Assembly (NCBI GenBank): GCA_030710605.1
Contig: CP092864.1
Span: 145,451,261 to 145,515,260 of the forward strand
Length of the DNA stretch: 64,000 nucleotides
Direction: 5' to 3'
Source of the DNA: Cordylochernes scorpioides
Taxonomy: Eukaryota; Arthropoda; Arachnida; Pseudoscorpiones; Chernetidae
Below the pieces are notes generated by a model, which ran no database searches, was not told the origin of the DNA, and saw nothing but the letters and a program-made list of their open reading frames with translations. Every line of letters begins with the position of its first letter. The stretch's first letter is position 1. Of the stretch, positions 1-10,265 are shown one piece after another. The position numbers and the translations under genes are program-made.

Positions 1-275
1 ATCTTTTACGAGGTTTTTGTTATGAAGCACACAGCAGGTCGCGTGCTTCAGGTGAGCCACGGACGTCTTACAAGCTTATTGGGCGATAAACCATCTAATA
101 TATACATTCTAAATACATAAAAACAAAGAGAACCAATGTAATATATAAAGCAATTTAATAGAAATAGAATGTATATAATAGATAGTGTATCGCCCAAAAA
201 GCTTGTAAGACGTCCATGATCACCTGAAGCACGCGACCTGCTGTGTGCTTCATAACAAAATACCTCGTAAAAGAT
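1..275. repeat. Inverted repeat (hairpin element, left end probably outside window)
   Basis: Positions 1-88 and 189-275 are near-perfect reverse complements (for example GAAGCACACAGCAGGTCGCG near 24-43 against its complement near 232-251), separated by about 100 bp of AT-rich spacer. The right arm may continue beyond position 275, so the left arm is probably cut by the window edge. This foldback structure suggests a MITE-like or snap-back element. No protein signature was seen. Confidence 0.75.
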
Positions 276-785
276 GGACGATTGGTCCATCGAAATATTG
301 GATTAATAAAACTTATTAAATCCAAAATAAGCCTCATTTTAAATATTAATATTATGGATTTCTCTATATTCAGAATCTCTTTCTGTATAAAAATAGAAGT
401 AAGTAGACATGAAAAACGAACTCTCAAAACAGAATCAGAAATCGCCAAACCTAACCGTACAGAAACATCCCACATTTAAGAATCTAACTAAAATGTTCCC
501 ATCAATTTGAAGAATCAATTAAGCCATGCCCTACAGCAATTAATGAATTTATTATTGCCTGACAACTCAGGATTAACCAACGGTGAATTTGAATTGATTG
601 GCTGGTGTGGCGTCAGATAATTGGGATGGATTAGGACAGTTAAACGTATGGGCAAATGTGGGGATTGTTCTGGAAAACAAGGGAAGATCACATCACTTTA
701 CTTTAATCTCTCTACTGAGATTAGAGTGTTGTAGCAAATTATTTATGATTATATAAATAGATTTTCAATATATATAGATATTGTA
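276..785. other. Stretch without recognised feature
   Basis: AT-rich sequence with only short ORFs lacking family resemblance or codon structure. I see no RNA gene, tandem array or terminal repeat. Confidence 0.4.
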
Positions 786-960
786 GCAAAGTATTTATTA
801 TTTTATCAACAGAGTATCATTTTTATGTTTATATTTTACTACTCTGTAAACTTCCCTCATTGCTTATCTTTTGTTTATCCTTCATAGTTTGTTCTTGTCT
901 TAAATAAATTGCTGTGTCATCCTGAAGTTTGTCTTTCCTAATTTTCCACGTGGCATTTTA
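786..960. repeat. Dispersed repeat R1, copy 1
   Basis: The segment from GCAAAGTATTTATTATTTTA to the TTTTCCACGTGGCA tail recurs at 32818-32877 plus 33522-33650, where a LINE splits it. Its final part (a CCGAAGTTTGT...CCACGTGG block) recurs again near 1150-1190. Copy 1 is the uninterrupted version and serves as an empty-site control for the LINE insertion at 32878. Element class unknown. Confidence 0.65.
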
Positions 961-1099
961 GTGGAGATGCTGGGTATATTGGGAAGACAAATAGAAGATC
1001 CCTGAGAGGACTTTGAAACCATGGGTGCTGTGATCTACAATCTCAGAGACTGATTCCAGGATTCCACCGCCGTGTCATAGCCAAAACTTCCCTACAAGA

Positions 1100-1200
1100 T
1101 AACTATTACCTATAGACGATGCGATGACAAAGCCGTTTGTGTTTCTGTTTTATCCCGAAGTTTGTATTTCCTAATTTTCCACGTGGTATTTTTGCTTCAC
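1100..1200. repeat. Partial R1 tail, second local copy
   Basis: A CCCGAAGTTTGTATTTCC...TTTTCCACGTGG block repeats the end of R1 (positions 920-955), followed by a run of low-complexity T/G sequence to about 1350. It looks like a truncated duplicate of R1. Confidence 0.5.
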
Positions 1201-1424
1201 TATAAATTTACCTCATTTCCAGGCATTTTAAAATTTTAATTTGTTTTTATTAAACATATCGTTGTGTGTTACGCACAGAAATTCATGGATAAACTATTCC
1301 TTTGCGCCGATCGTCTGTTTTTTTTTGTTTTGTTTTGTTTGTTTTTTTTTAAGAAGAAAAGGTAGAAAGAGACAAGTTTGTTCACACTTAGTTCTCTAGT
1401 ATGCCTTCAATAAAGGTTACTTTG

Positions 1425-1765
1425 ATGCATTAGCTCGCCATCTGTTAGGAAAATTCGAAACTATTATAGACGCGTATGATTCTTTTAAAAATTAACCAAT
1501 TTATACCTCACTGCACTTAATAAATTTTGGGAGGGCCTGGCACATCAGTGGTGAACCCTCCCAGCGTTTTCGCCAGTTTAATCTACCATACCCATGTTAT
1601 ATTGCATTTATCGATCTTCCTTTTATAGTAATACTGATGCTAAACTCTTGGAATGGATATTTCAGATGAACTATGGACATAAGCTTTCTAGACAGTAGAA
1701 TTACATATAATTATAAATATATATAATAAACTTCGAGCAATCTTTCTTCGGAAAACTTCAAATTG
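1425..1765. repeat. Dispersed repeat P1, copy c1
   Basis: This contains the P1 hallmark: a GGGAGGGCCTGG block, a TCAGTGGTGAACCCTCCCAG block and TTTTCGCCAG, followed by GAACTATGGACATAAGCTTT and CAGTAGAATTACATAT. The same order of blocks is found near 16.2, 30.1, 31.5, 44.8, 48.4, 61.9 and 63.4 kb. CTGG(C) at 1537-1541 and (G)CCAG at 1572-1576 can pair. No coding capacity is seen, so this is a non-autonomous element of about 370 bp. Confidence 0.65.
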
Positions 1766-1808
1766 AGTCTCTTATTTAAACAATTATATTATGATGCATT
1801 TCTGTATA

Positions 1809-2040
1809 TCAAATATCTTCAGAGTTATTGTCTGAATCCCGATATACATGCTGAAAGGGACAACTTCCTTAAGTTTTGTCCATGAGTGTATCTTTAAGAG
1901 TTATTGTCTGAATCCCGATATAAATGGTAAAAGATACAACTTCCTTAAGTTATGTCCATGAGTGTATCTTTCAGAGTTATTGTCTGAATCCCGATATACA
2001 TGCTGAAAGGTACAAATTCCTTTTTTCATGAGTGTATATA
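1809..2040 (+). repeat. 76-bp minisatellite, three units
   Basis: About three units carry the blocks AGAGTTATTGTCTGAATCCC, GATATACATGCT and CTTCCTTAAGTTTTGTCC. The same unit forms a long array at 51.05-52.13 kb, four units at 43.25 kb and fragments near 57.42 and 59.64 kb. It is probably part of a dispersed element able to expand in tandem. Confidence 0.8.
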
Positions 2041-2690
2041 TAGAGAGAAATACTATCGTGGGTAGGTAGATAGTTGTGGATGTATCGTATGATGAAGACC
2101 TTTCGCTCGAAAGCTGGTCTTTTCATGGTGTAGAAAATTTGATAAATATTCTAGTTGCTTTATCTTTTTTTGTCGTTATATTAATTCTGTATATATCATC
2201 AAATGTAATGGCATGGTCTCTGTCACAATAGAAAATTGAAAAATCTTGCTTGCCTATTTACCTCGCCCCCAACCAATAAAAAAATCTCAACTGGGAGCTA
2301 CATCAAACTTCTAAAAATATATCGTTTTTGCAAGTGAGATTTCGGATAAAAAGTAATCACACTAAAAATTTTATTGCGTATATCTTTTTTACATCTGCCC
2401 AAATCAGCTGGTAATAAAACCAAATTTGGTTTTCTGGTAAATTCAATATAAATATTTGAAAACATTTTGGTAAAAGATAAACAAAACTTCACGGGAATCT
2501 ACGTTGTTTAGGCGGTTATCTGAATGTTTGATGTAGAACTATACCATCAAATTATGGCTTGGATTTACAATAAACACACAAAACAGCCGATATTTACCAA
2601 CTTTTACCGATTTAAGATTAAAAAAGGCATAATGATGGGGCAAATTATCAGAAACCTTTATTCGCACGATAAAAATATTCCCTTTTTTTA
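2041..2690. other. Stretch without recognised gene
   Basis: AT-rich sequence. A hairpin at 2094-2121 (AAGACC...GGTCTT enclosing TTTCGCTCGAAA) follows an ATGATGA box and recalls the hammerhead-like repeats elsewhere in the window, but it lacks a proper stem between the two boxes. The short ORFs at 2298-2721 look random. Confidence 0.4.
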
Positions 2691-2696
2691 TTGTCT

Positions 2697-2971
2697 CTAT
2701 TACACGTGGTATAGGCCATGATAATGATGGTGGGTAGTTAGAAACTGCTTTTACTGTAAGTGCACCACATGTCTACACATGTGAAAAGCAGTTCGACTTT
2801 GCACTTACAAATGTGCCAGAGTCCCGTTTGGTGACTCGCTGGTGGAGTTAGCCTTTTGCACGAATCGTGAGCCATTAGAGCATTTATTTAATCATAAAAA
2901 AGTGCCCAATGCGAGAATCGAACCCTGGTCATAGCGAAAACCAACGGTTTAGACCATCCTTCTATCGGAAA
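2697..2971 (-). mobile_element. tRNA-derived SINE, copy 1
   Basis: Read on the minus strand, the right end starts with a pol III-like head: an A-box-like TGGTCTAAACCGTTGG and a B-box-like GGTTCGATTCTCGCATTGGG. A body then follows with an internal hairpin (CACATGT/ACATGTG inside CTGCTTTT/AAAAGCAG), ending near TACACGTGGTATAGG. At least four other copies lie at 28.2, 29.0, 44.0 and 45.2 kb. The head shows it is tRNA-derived; the parent tRNA cannot be named safely. Confidence 0.75.
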
Positions 2972-3743
2972 TATAAAATAGGCGTTATTGTTAATATTCA
3001 AAATATTCACACCCTTATTTTACAAAAATATATTTCGTCTATAATATATATATATGGTAATTTAAGCCAACAAACCCATATTGTATATAATTTATAACAA
3101 GATTTTAATATTGCATAATAGAAACACACCTGTAAATGATTATACGTATTATTGACATGTGTCTTTACATCATCATATGTAATGCAATTTGTACAAACAG
3201 GGTAAATAAATAAAAATCTGTAATAGATTAAAAGTTGAGCTAAGCAAGAGATAGAAGTCATAACGTCAAAATCGAGATAGAGAATTCCCACAACAAGGTC
3301 TAAAAATGGGTCAGACCACCCACACTCGTCACATGTGGTGGAATGCAAAGCCCCTTTCTCAGGAACGGCCCCTGTCACATAAGGCCCCCCGTCTTAACCT
3401 ATAAATACAGTCCCTTTACAGTCACTTGACAGTTTAGTTCACCCTTAGCGTCAGCTCACGTCGGTCGTACCTCAGTTCCATCTCATCCATCATGTAGACG
3501 AGTAAGAAATCTTCTATCTCCATCTTCCGCTCCTAGCTCAACTTTTATCTGTTGACGGAACTTTCTTAGTGCAACTGTGTCTTCGTTTTTTTTTGTGTGG
3601 ACCTTCTCAAACTTTCCACTCTGCCTCGACCACGACTGCCTGTATTTTGTGAGAACTTTTAAAGGTCTTCCAAGGTGCAGAGAGGTACTGGAAAACTCTA
3701 CATCCTGACTGTTCCTCTTGGTCAACACAGTGATACAAGAGTC
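2972..3743. other. Region upstream of copia-1, possible old LTR or promoter
   Basis: A moderately GC-rich island near 3300-3520 contains TATAAATA at 3400-3407 and a C/T-rich downstream tract, like a retrotransposon LTR promoter. No matching second copy lies in the window, so the class is unproven. Copia-1 is inserted in the continuation of this sequence, which resumes at 8215. The short ORFs on both strands look spurious. Confidence 0.3.
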
Positions 3744-3995
3744 TGTTGAATATATGAATTCAATTTTAGACTTTAATATTTTATATAATATTGTCACTGA
3801 ATAATTATTTTAAATATTCTGTGGTATATCATCATTAATATTTCCATAGTTATCACTCCTCACTATTCTTATATATTATTACTTTGTAAATAAATGGAAA
3901 GATATAGTTTTGCATAAATAAACTATTTTCAATTACTAAAATCGCGTATGTATTAATTTCTAAAATAATATAAAAACCCTAAAACCTTTCTAACA
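3744..3995 (+). repeat. Copia-1 5' LTR
   Basis: 252 bp, TGTTGAAT...TTTCTAACA, identical by eye to 7963-8214. Very AT-rich, with TATATAATA-like and AATAAATGG (poly(A)-signal-like) motifs. It would supply promoter and polyadenylation functions for the element. Confidence 0.95.
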
Positions 3996-3996
3996 G

Positions 3997-4013
3997 TGGC
4001 AGCATAAAGCGTG
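3997..4013 (+). promoter_or_regulatory. Copia-1 primer-binding site candidate
   Basis: TGGCAGCATAAAGCG begins one base after the 5' LTR, the usual position for the site that pairs with a tRNA 3' end (starting TGG). It resembles, with mismatches, the site for initiator tRNA-Met. The exact primer tRNA is uncertain. Confidence 0.55.
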
Positions 4014-4048
4014 GTTATAACTTAAAATCTAAAATCGTAAAAATAAAA

Positions 4049-5119
4049 ATGGCTGCTGTTATGGAAGATATTTCGATTATTGATAAATTAAAAGACTCTG
4101 AAAATTTTGATATTTGGAAATTTCAAATTAACATTATTTTTAAAGCTAATAATTTAATTGAAACAATAAATGGCAAATTGTGTTTTAAAGATCAAAAGGA
4201 TGAAAAAGAAAAAAACGCATGGATAATAAAAGATGCTAAAGCCCAAAAATATATTATTTCGAGCATCGATAAAACGATATTAACACACATAATACATTGT
4301 GAAAATGCCAAATCAATGTATGACACCATATGCAGAATATTTGAAAGAGATGATGAACAATTAAAATGTAAGCTGCTACAAGAATTTCACACTTATAAAT
4401 TTGATAAAAATGTAGACCTTGTATCCAACATAAGTAATTTAAGAAATTTGGCTTTTAAACTCAATAATCTAAAACAGAACTTTGATGACAATATTGTTAT
4501 TTCAAAGATCTTAACAATTTTGCCAGAAGATTATAATTATTTTTGTACTGCTTGGGAGTCAACTGGAAAAGATGAAAAAACTATTGAAAATCTAATATCA
4601 AGATTGACCACTGAAGAAATAAGAAGAAATAGACAGAGCCAACCAGAAGACCGAGTGGCTATGAATGCAACAAAACAAAAGGTATGTTTTACTTGTAATA
4701 AACCAGGACATATATCTAAAAATTGCACCCAAAGAAAATTCTGCAAATTTTGTAAAAAAACTAACCATGAAGAAAAGGACTGTTTCTTTAAGAACAACAG
4801 TAAACCTGCTGCTAAAGTAAACAAAGAACAATGCAGAATATGTAAAAAGTTTAATCATAAAGAAAAAGACTGCTATTTCAGGAACAAAGAAAAGCAACCT
4901 CCCATTGCTTTCATTGCTGAACAAAGAGAAGAATATGATAAAAGATCATCAGTCACTTTCATTGTTGATAGCGGATCCACCTGTCACATGATTAATGAAG
5001 AAAAGTTGCTTGATCATCAAAAAAAGTGTGATGTGAACATCAATGTTGCCAAAAAAGAAGAAGTTATGAGAGCAAAAACTTCAGGACAATTTAATTTAAG
5101 GGGAGACAATGTAACCTAA
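4049..5119 (+). pseudogene. Copia-1 gag and protease segment
   Basis: 356 aa before the first frame break. Residues 1 to about 190 form a copia-type gag (UBN2-like) domain. Three CX2CX4HX4C zinc knuckles follow at about residues 213-280 (CFTCNKPGHISKNC and two more of the CKFCKKTNHEEKDC type); most copia gags have one, so three is unusual. The aspartic protease motif FIVDSGSTCHM has its DSG at about residue 307. In the family, Gag packages element RNA and the protease matures the polyprotein. The ATG at 4049 is preceded by an A-rich leader and follows the primer site by about 40 bp. The ORF stops because the frame shifts near 5115; homology continues in the +1 frame from about 5111. Confidence 0.9.
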
Positions 5120-5673
5120 ATGAAGTAATATTTGTGCCTGAATTATCAAAAAACCTTTTGTCAGTGACCTCAATTGTTAACAACGGAGGAGAAGTAAATT
5201 TTAAAGGTGATAAAGTGACAATTTTGAAAGATGGAAAAAAAGTTCTAGAAGGAGATCAACTTGAAAATGGACTTTATGCTGTAAATATTGAACAACATTT
5301 TTCAAAGCAAAATGACTCAAACCTTACCTTACCAAGTGAAAACAAAACCCAAGAATGGCACAGAAAATTGGGACACATTGGAATGCAGAATCTAAGAAAA
5401 CTTGAAAGTTTGGTTGATGGTATGGAGCTTAACAAATTGGAAAAACAGGAAAATGATGTGTGCGAAATTTGCATCATGGCAAAGCAAACTAGGAAGTCAT
5501 TTGGAAATGAAAGATCTAGAGCTACCCGACCTTTGGAAATTGTTCATACTGATTTGTGCGGCCCAATAGAACCCTTAACACATGATAATAAGAAATATAT
5601 AATGACATTTTTGGATGATTATACACATTTCTGTTATGTGTATTTGCTCAGCAATGATTATGAAGCAAAATAA
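5120..5673 (+). pseudogene. Copia-1 pre-integrase and integrase N-terminal segment
   Basis: This continues the polyprotein in a different frame from the gag part, with no start codon needed. It has the GAG-pre-integrase zinc domain (WHRKLGH...CEICIMAKQTRKSF, an HHCC arrangement) and then the start of the integrase core, with the first catalytic Asp in EIVHTDLCGPI and the FLDDYTHFCYVYLL stretch. It ends at a TAA (5671-5673) lying inside the integrase core; the following codons in the same frame continue the homology, so this is a nonsense mutation, not a domain end. Confidence 0.9.
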
Positions 5674-6740
5674 TATATTAAAGAATATGTAAATGAAGTG
5701 GAAAGATTCTTAAATGCGAAAGTGTCAAAATTAAGGTGTGATAATGGCGGTGAATATGCCAATACGCAAGTTAAAGAATGGTGCAAAATGAAAGGAATAA
5801 TACTTGATTTTACAATTCCAAATACTCCACAATTGAATGGAAAAGCAGAAAGGTTGAATCGAACTCTGATTGAAAAAACCAGAGCACTTTTGCTGGATTC
5901 CAAATTAAATAAGGAAATGTGGGGAGAGGCCACAAGAGTCGCTGCCTATTTAATCAACAGAAGCCCTTCAAATACAGTACAAACAACACCAGCACAGATG
6001 TGGTTTGGAAGAAAGCCTAATCTTTCTAATGTAAAATTATTCGGGAGTGAAGTGTATGTCAAAAAATTGGGAAACCTAAAAAAATTGGATAGTAAATGTG
6101 AAAAATATTCACTTATCGGATACAGTGGAAATGGATACAGATTGTGGGACAAGCAGAAAAGAAGGATTATAATTGCAAGAGATGTGGTGTTTACAGGAAA
6201 ACTAACAAATGAAATGACTAGTGTCATTCAGCCAAGATACAGAGAAGATTTGGATTCGGAAATAGAGGAAAGTCAAGACACTAAAATGGAATTGGATACC
6301 CATGATAAACCACAGAACTCGACCAATTCAAGATATATGTTAAGGAATAGAGAAAATATCAATAGACCTGAAAGACTAAAAGATTATGAAGTGTTGAATT
6401 CTGTTTCTGAAGAAATAGGATTGTTAACATACAATGAAGCTGTAACCGGAGTAGAGAAAGAAAACTGGGTAAAAGCAATACAGGAAGAAAAAGATTCATT
6501 GAAGAAAAATGAAACCCGGGATTTTGTAAATACTGAAGAAGTTAAAGGAAAGAAGATACTCAGTTCTAGATGGATATTCAAGATAAAGGATGGTGGACAT
6601 TATAAAGCAAGACTTGTTGCTAGAGGAAATGAACAAAAAGGACTAGATTTTGATGAAACCTTTAGTCCAGTAGTGAGTACAATTTCTTTAAGAATGTTGT
6701 TATCCTTAAGTGTTAAGAAAAATCTAAAGTTCAAAACTTT
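5674..6740 (+). pseudogene. Copia-1 integrase C-terminal and reverse transcriptase N-terminal segment
   Basis: Same frame as the preceding piece after its stop; open from about 5674, with a usable ATG at 5698. It carries the second integrase Asp (KLRCDNGGEYAN) and the Glu in the QLNGKAERLNRT region, completing the D,D35E triad, then the acidic linker, then the RT start WVKAIQEEKDSL and the YKARLVARGNEQKG fingers motif. The ORF continues to 6834, but homology leaves this frame near 6740, just before the first RT catalytic Asp region, so the last 30 or so residues are out-of-frame read-through. Confidence 0.88.
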
Positions 6741-7922
6741 GATGTCAAAACTGCATTTCTCTATGGATATTTGGATGAAGAAATCTTCATGTATTTACCA
6801 GAAGGATATGAAGATAACAAAATATGTCGACTAAAGAAGGCACTTTATGGACTACGACAAGCACCTTCAAAGTGGAATAAAAGATTTGAAGCCTTTTTGA
6901 AAACAAAAGGACTGGTGAAATCAAAATTAGAAAATTGCATTTTCAAAAACCAAAATGGAAGTTTAATTTTGGCTTTTTATGTTGATGATGGAATGTTGTT
7001 TGGAAGTGATGAAAAAGAAATGGACAATTTGTTGGTAGAACTGGCACAAGAATTTGAAATAAGAATAAGTAATAATCCTGAAATGTTTGTTGGCATGAAT
7101 ACCATGAATAAAGATGAGGGACTGATACTTTCTCAACATGACTATATAGAATGTGTTCTAAAAAAATACAAAATGTTGGATGCAACGCCGGTGACAACTC
7201 CAATTGTAGAAGGAGCTGTGAAAATTGATCCTATATTAGAAAACAAATCTGAAGGTAATTTTCCATATAGAGAAGCTGTTGGAAGTCTCCTATATTTAGC
7301 AAACAAAACCAGACCAGATGTTGCTTATGCAGTTGGTTATGAAAGTCGTTCGATGCATGAACCGACAAGCCAGGATATACAAAATGTTAAAAGAACTATG
7401 AGATATTTGAAACAAACCAAAACTTTTGGACTTCACTATAGTAAACAAGATGAAGATATGGAACTTAATGCATATTGTGACTCAGACTTTGCTGGAGACA
7501 AGAAAACAAGAAAAAGTACATCCGGATATACAATTTTGTTTGGTAAAGGACCAATAAGCTGGAGTTCAAGAAAACAACCAATTGTAGCCTTATCCACTAC
7601 TGAGGCAGAATATATTGCTGCAGCTGAATGTGTGAAAGAACTCATTTATATGAAAGCACTAATTGAAGAACTTACAAATGAAACCATACTTGCTAAACTA
7701 AATATTGACAACCAAAGTGCAATGACTTTAATGAAGACAGGACAAATGAACAGAAAGACAAAACATATAGATGTTCGATATCATTTTTTGAAAGATCAGA
7801 TAAGAGAAAATGTTGATGTTCAGTTTTGCCCAACCCAAGACCAAGTTGCTGATATCCTAACCAAGCCTCTGCCAAAGGAAACTTTTGAAAAACACAGATC
7901 TTCACTGCTACAGATGTTTTGA
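6741..7922 (+). pseudogene. Copia-1 reverse transcriptase and RNase H segment
   Basis: Third frame. The annotated ATG is at 6771, but homology begins near 6741 with the RT DVKTAFLYG motif. The catalytic FYVDDGMLFG lies at about residues 70-73 of the 383-aa ORF. The thumb and RNase H follow (NAYCDSDFAGDKKTRKSTSG, STTEAEYIAA, IDNQSAM, TKHIDVRYHFLKD), ending with the typical DILTKPLPKETFEKHR tail and TGA at 7920-7922. The enzyme would copy element RNA into DNA in particles. All RT and RNase H catalytic residues are present in this piece; only the frame break before it disables the gene. Confidence 0.9.
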
Positions 7923-7953
7923 TAGAGTAATTAAAACTCTGAAACATGAATTC

Positions 7954-7962
7954 AAGAAGGAG
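7954..7962 (+). promoter_or_regulatory. Copia-1 polypurine tract
   Basis: AAGAAGGAG directly abuts the 3' LTR, the expected primer for plus-strand DNA synthesis. Confidence 0.8.
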
Positions 7963-8214
7963 TGTTGAATATATGAATTCAATTTTAGACTTTAATATTT
8001 TATATAATATTGTCACTGAATAATTATTTTAAATATTCTGTGGTATATCATCATTAATATTTCCATAGTTATCACTCCTCACTATTCTTATATATTATTA
8101 CTTTGTAAATAAATGGAAAGATATAGTTTTGCATAAATAAACTATTTTCAATTACTAAAATCGCGTATGTATTAATTTCTAAAATAATATAAAAACCCTA
8201 AAACCTTTCTAACA
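7963..8214 (+). repeat. Copia-1 3' LTR
   Basis: 252 bp, identical by eye to the 5' LTR at 3744-3995, followed by the GAGTC target duplicate. Identity implies insertion too recent for substitutions to accumulate, or gene conversion. Confidence 0.95.
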
Positions 8215-8329
8215 GAGTCAACAGGAACTCAACTTATTTCAGTAGTCGACATCAAACACTTCAAATCATTACATATATATATCAAAAATATGTTTCAACC
8301 CATTGAATATAGGCAAAAAAATATTTTTA

Positions 8330-8475
8330 ACTTAATTCTATTGACGTTATGTGGCGCTGAGTTTGTTGTTGACACACATTAATATGTTATAATACCTTGA
8401 TAAATGTTGGCGCTCAGCCAACTGAAATATTGGTAAAATATATTATATTTTGATCCAATATATGCCTTTTTTAAT
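8330..8475 (+). repeat. Dispersed repeat HH5, copy 1
   Basis: This shares a GTGGCGCTGAGTTTGTTG block and the TTTTGATCCAATATATGCC end with copies near 18.96, 34.15 and 42.0 kb. It encloses the hammerhead-like fold at 8393-8435. No coding capacity. Confidence 0.7.
8393..8435 (+). ncRNA. Hammerhead-like motif, HH5 copy 1 (degenerate core)
   Basis: Order of parts: TACC (stem I), TTGATAA in the place of CTGANGA, the hairpin GTTGGC/GCCAAC with a 5-nt loop, GAAA, the palindromic TATT/AATATT step, and GGTA closing on TACC. Two core positions differ from the invariant sequence (C3 to U, G8 to A), and extra bases sit before stem II, so self-cleavage is doubtful. The same fold with compensatory stem changes recurs at 34156-34197 and 42024-42064. 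Confidence 0.45.
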
Positions 8476-8626
8476 TAAATTTATATATAGAGAAAAAAAT
8501 TGAAAGAAGTTATGTAAAATATAATAAATTATGACTCACTGAATATGAAAATAAAGTATAGTTTAAATATTAAGTCAGAAAAGAAAGCTAATCTGTATTA
8601 GGATTTTTCTCTTTTTTATATCCTAC

Positions 8627-8810
8627 TAGCGGATGTGCCCGGCTTCGCCCGGGTTTTACCCGAGTGAATGTTTGTCTAACGAACATTTGTTAAAACAATT
8701 ATCTTTAAACTTATAAAACGTACTCGGCTTCGCCCGGGGTTTTACCCGAGTAAAGGTTTGTCTAGCGAACATTTGTTAAAACAATTATCTAAAAACTTAT
8801 TAAAAAAAAA
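8627..8810 (+). repeat. GC-hairpin repeat family G1, head with 85-bp tandem duplication
   Basis: It starts TACTAGCGGATGTGCCCGG and carries the compact hairpin CCCGGCTTCGCCCGGG followed by TTTTACCCGAGTGAATG. The block repeats once after about 85 bp (8726). The reversed copies at 9.4, 49.7 and 60.7 kb carry CCCGGGCGTTGCCCGGG. Such heads are typical of short Penelope/RTE-associated repeats of invertebrates; exact class uncertain. Confidence 0.65.
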
Positions 8811-8974
8811 AAGATATATTTTGATAATTTGAAACTCGTAAATTTGAATCTCTCGATATATTGTTATCATCGTCACAATGGGGGCGCTGCTTGCGAGTTA
8901 AATCTACAAATCTGCAAATAACTCTAAGGATATTCAAGATATTCAGGAAATTATTTTTCAAAAACCTTCCCGGT

Positions 8975-9440
8975 GATATATATATATATAAAAATGAATG
9001 TTTGTATGTTTGTTGGTTGGTCTGTATGTCCGGTATACAAATTCACAGTAGTTCACTAATTCAAACCAAAATTTCAATACATAGGTAAAAAATAACGAGG
9101 ATGACGATAGGCTATTTTAAAAAATATATAAATCAATTATTAAAACTATATATTCAAATTATTCTAAATAGCTCATCTAGAACGCGGTGGAACTGATGGC
9201 GGGGCCCGCCCATTGGCCGCCTGCGACACGTGGCTTCCCTGTGCGCGCGCATGCGCCGGGAAGCCACTCGCACGCCGGCTGCCGACGGGAGCAGTCGCTT
9301 GCTCGCCGGGAGTCAACGGGCGCCGACAACCCTAGGAAGCAAGGTGTAGACAAGATGAAGATTAAAACGTTTTTAAAATATATTCGCACTCGGGTAAAAC
9401 CCGGGCGTTGCCCGGGCCATTCGTCTAATACCTAATAATA
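8975..9440 (-). mobile_element. G1 element, reversed and nested copy with GC-rich core
   Basis: Read on the minus strand, the head is the CCCGGGCAACGCCCGGG hairpin near 9400-9416, and the tail is the TATATATA plus TGTTTGTTGGTTGG-type segment at 8975-9030. The core (9180-9330) is strikingly GC-rich with many CG dinucleotides, unlike anything else in the window. It sits inside a forward G1 copy whose head is at 8627 and whose tail is at 9441-9530. Confidence 0.6.
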
Positions 9441-9531
9441 TCCCAAAATTTCACGGCGATTGGATGTATGGTTTTTGAATCTATAGAGTACAGACAAACA
9501 GACAGACAGACATTCAATTTTATATATATAG
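9441..9531 (+). repeat. Tail of the forward G1 copy
   Basis: A CCAAAATTTCACGGCGATTGG block, then ACAGACAAACAGACAGACAG and a TATATATAGATAGA end, a common 3' tail of invertebrate Penelope/RTE-type repeats. It pairs logically with the head at 8627, the reversed copy being inserted between them. Confidence 0.6.
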
Positions 9532-10265
9532 ATAGATTCACTCTTCATTGTTGGCTTTTTATCTTACATTCATTCTTCATTGTTGGCTTTTTATATTACA
9601 TTCACTCTTCATTGTTGGCTTTTTATCTTACATTCATTCCTCATTGTTGGCTTTTTATATTACATTCACTCTTCATTGTTGGCTTTTTATCTTACATTCA
9701 CTCTGTTGGCTTTTTATATTACATTTACTCTTCATTGTTGGCTTTTTATTTTACATTCACTTTTCATTGTTGGTTTTTATATTATATTTACTCTTCATTG
9801 TTGGCTTTTCATCTTACATTCATTCTTCATTGTTGGCTTTTTATATTATATTTACTCTTCATTGTTGGCTTTTTATCTTACATTCATTCTTCATTGTTGG
9901 CTTTTTATATTACATTTACTATTCATTGTTGGCTTTTTATCTTACATTCACTCTTCATTGTTGGCTTTTTATCTTACATTCATTCTTCATTGTTGGCTTT
10001 TTATATTACATTCACTCTTCATTGTTGGCTTTTTATCTTACATTCACTCTGTTGGCTTTTTATATTACATTTACTCTTCATTGTTGGCTTTTTATCTTAC
10101 ATTCACTCTTCATTGTTGGCTTTTTATATTATATTTACTCTTCATTGTTGGCTTTTTATCTTACATTCATTCTTCATTGTTGGCTTTTTATATTATATTT
10201 ACTCTTCATTGTTGGCTTTTTATCTTACATTCATTCTTCATTGTTGGCTTTTTATATTACATTTA
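9532..10265 (+). repeat. 32-bp minisatellite, about 23 units
   Basis: The unit is CACTCTTCATTGTTGGCTTT plus TTATCTTACATT; variants differ at TATC/TATA and in a shortened CTCTGTTGGC form. Because 32 is not a multiple of 3 and no unit phase has a stop, all three forward frames stay open for 240-268 codons, encoding hydrophobic HCWLFILHS-like repeats. There is no sign of translation, so this is best read as tandem DNA between two G1 fragments. Confidence 0.9.

Larger units (their letters stand above)
3744..8214 (+). mobile_element. Ty1/copia-type LTR retrotransposon, copia-1 (recent but coding-defective)
   Basis: A complete 4471-bp provirus. Two 252-bp LTRs, identical by eye, begin TG and end CA, and the insertion is flanked by a 5-bp direct repeat GAGTC (3739-3743 and 8215-8219). 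The internal region has the copia order gag, protease, integrase, reverse transcriptase, RNase H, which distinguishes it from Ty3/gypsy where integrase is last. The reading frame is broken three times: a frame change near 5115, an in-frame TAA at 5671-5673 and a frame change near 6740. Identical LTRs imply recent insertion, so the lesions are young, were copied in trans, or are assembly errors. It cannot encode a full polyprotein as it stands. Confidence 0.95.

Noticed and set aside
2085-2125. Possible hammerhead at ATGATGA...CGAAAGCT
   Set aside because: The first box is changed and the sequence between the boxes cannot form stem II; the AAGACC/GGTCTT hairpin encloses GAAA instead. Not a hammerhead in its present form.
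9400-9430. Helitron 3' end (hairpin followed by CTAA)
   Set aside because: The CCCGGGC hairpin followed by CTAA suits one copy only; the copies at 49.7 and 60.7 kb lack CTRR at that place, and the head/tail layout fits a Penelope/RTE-type repeat better.
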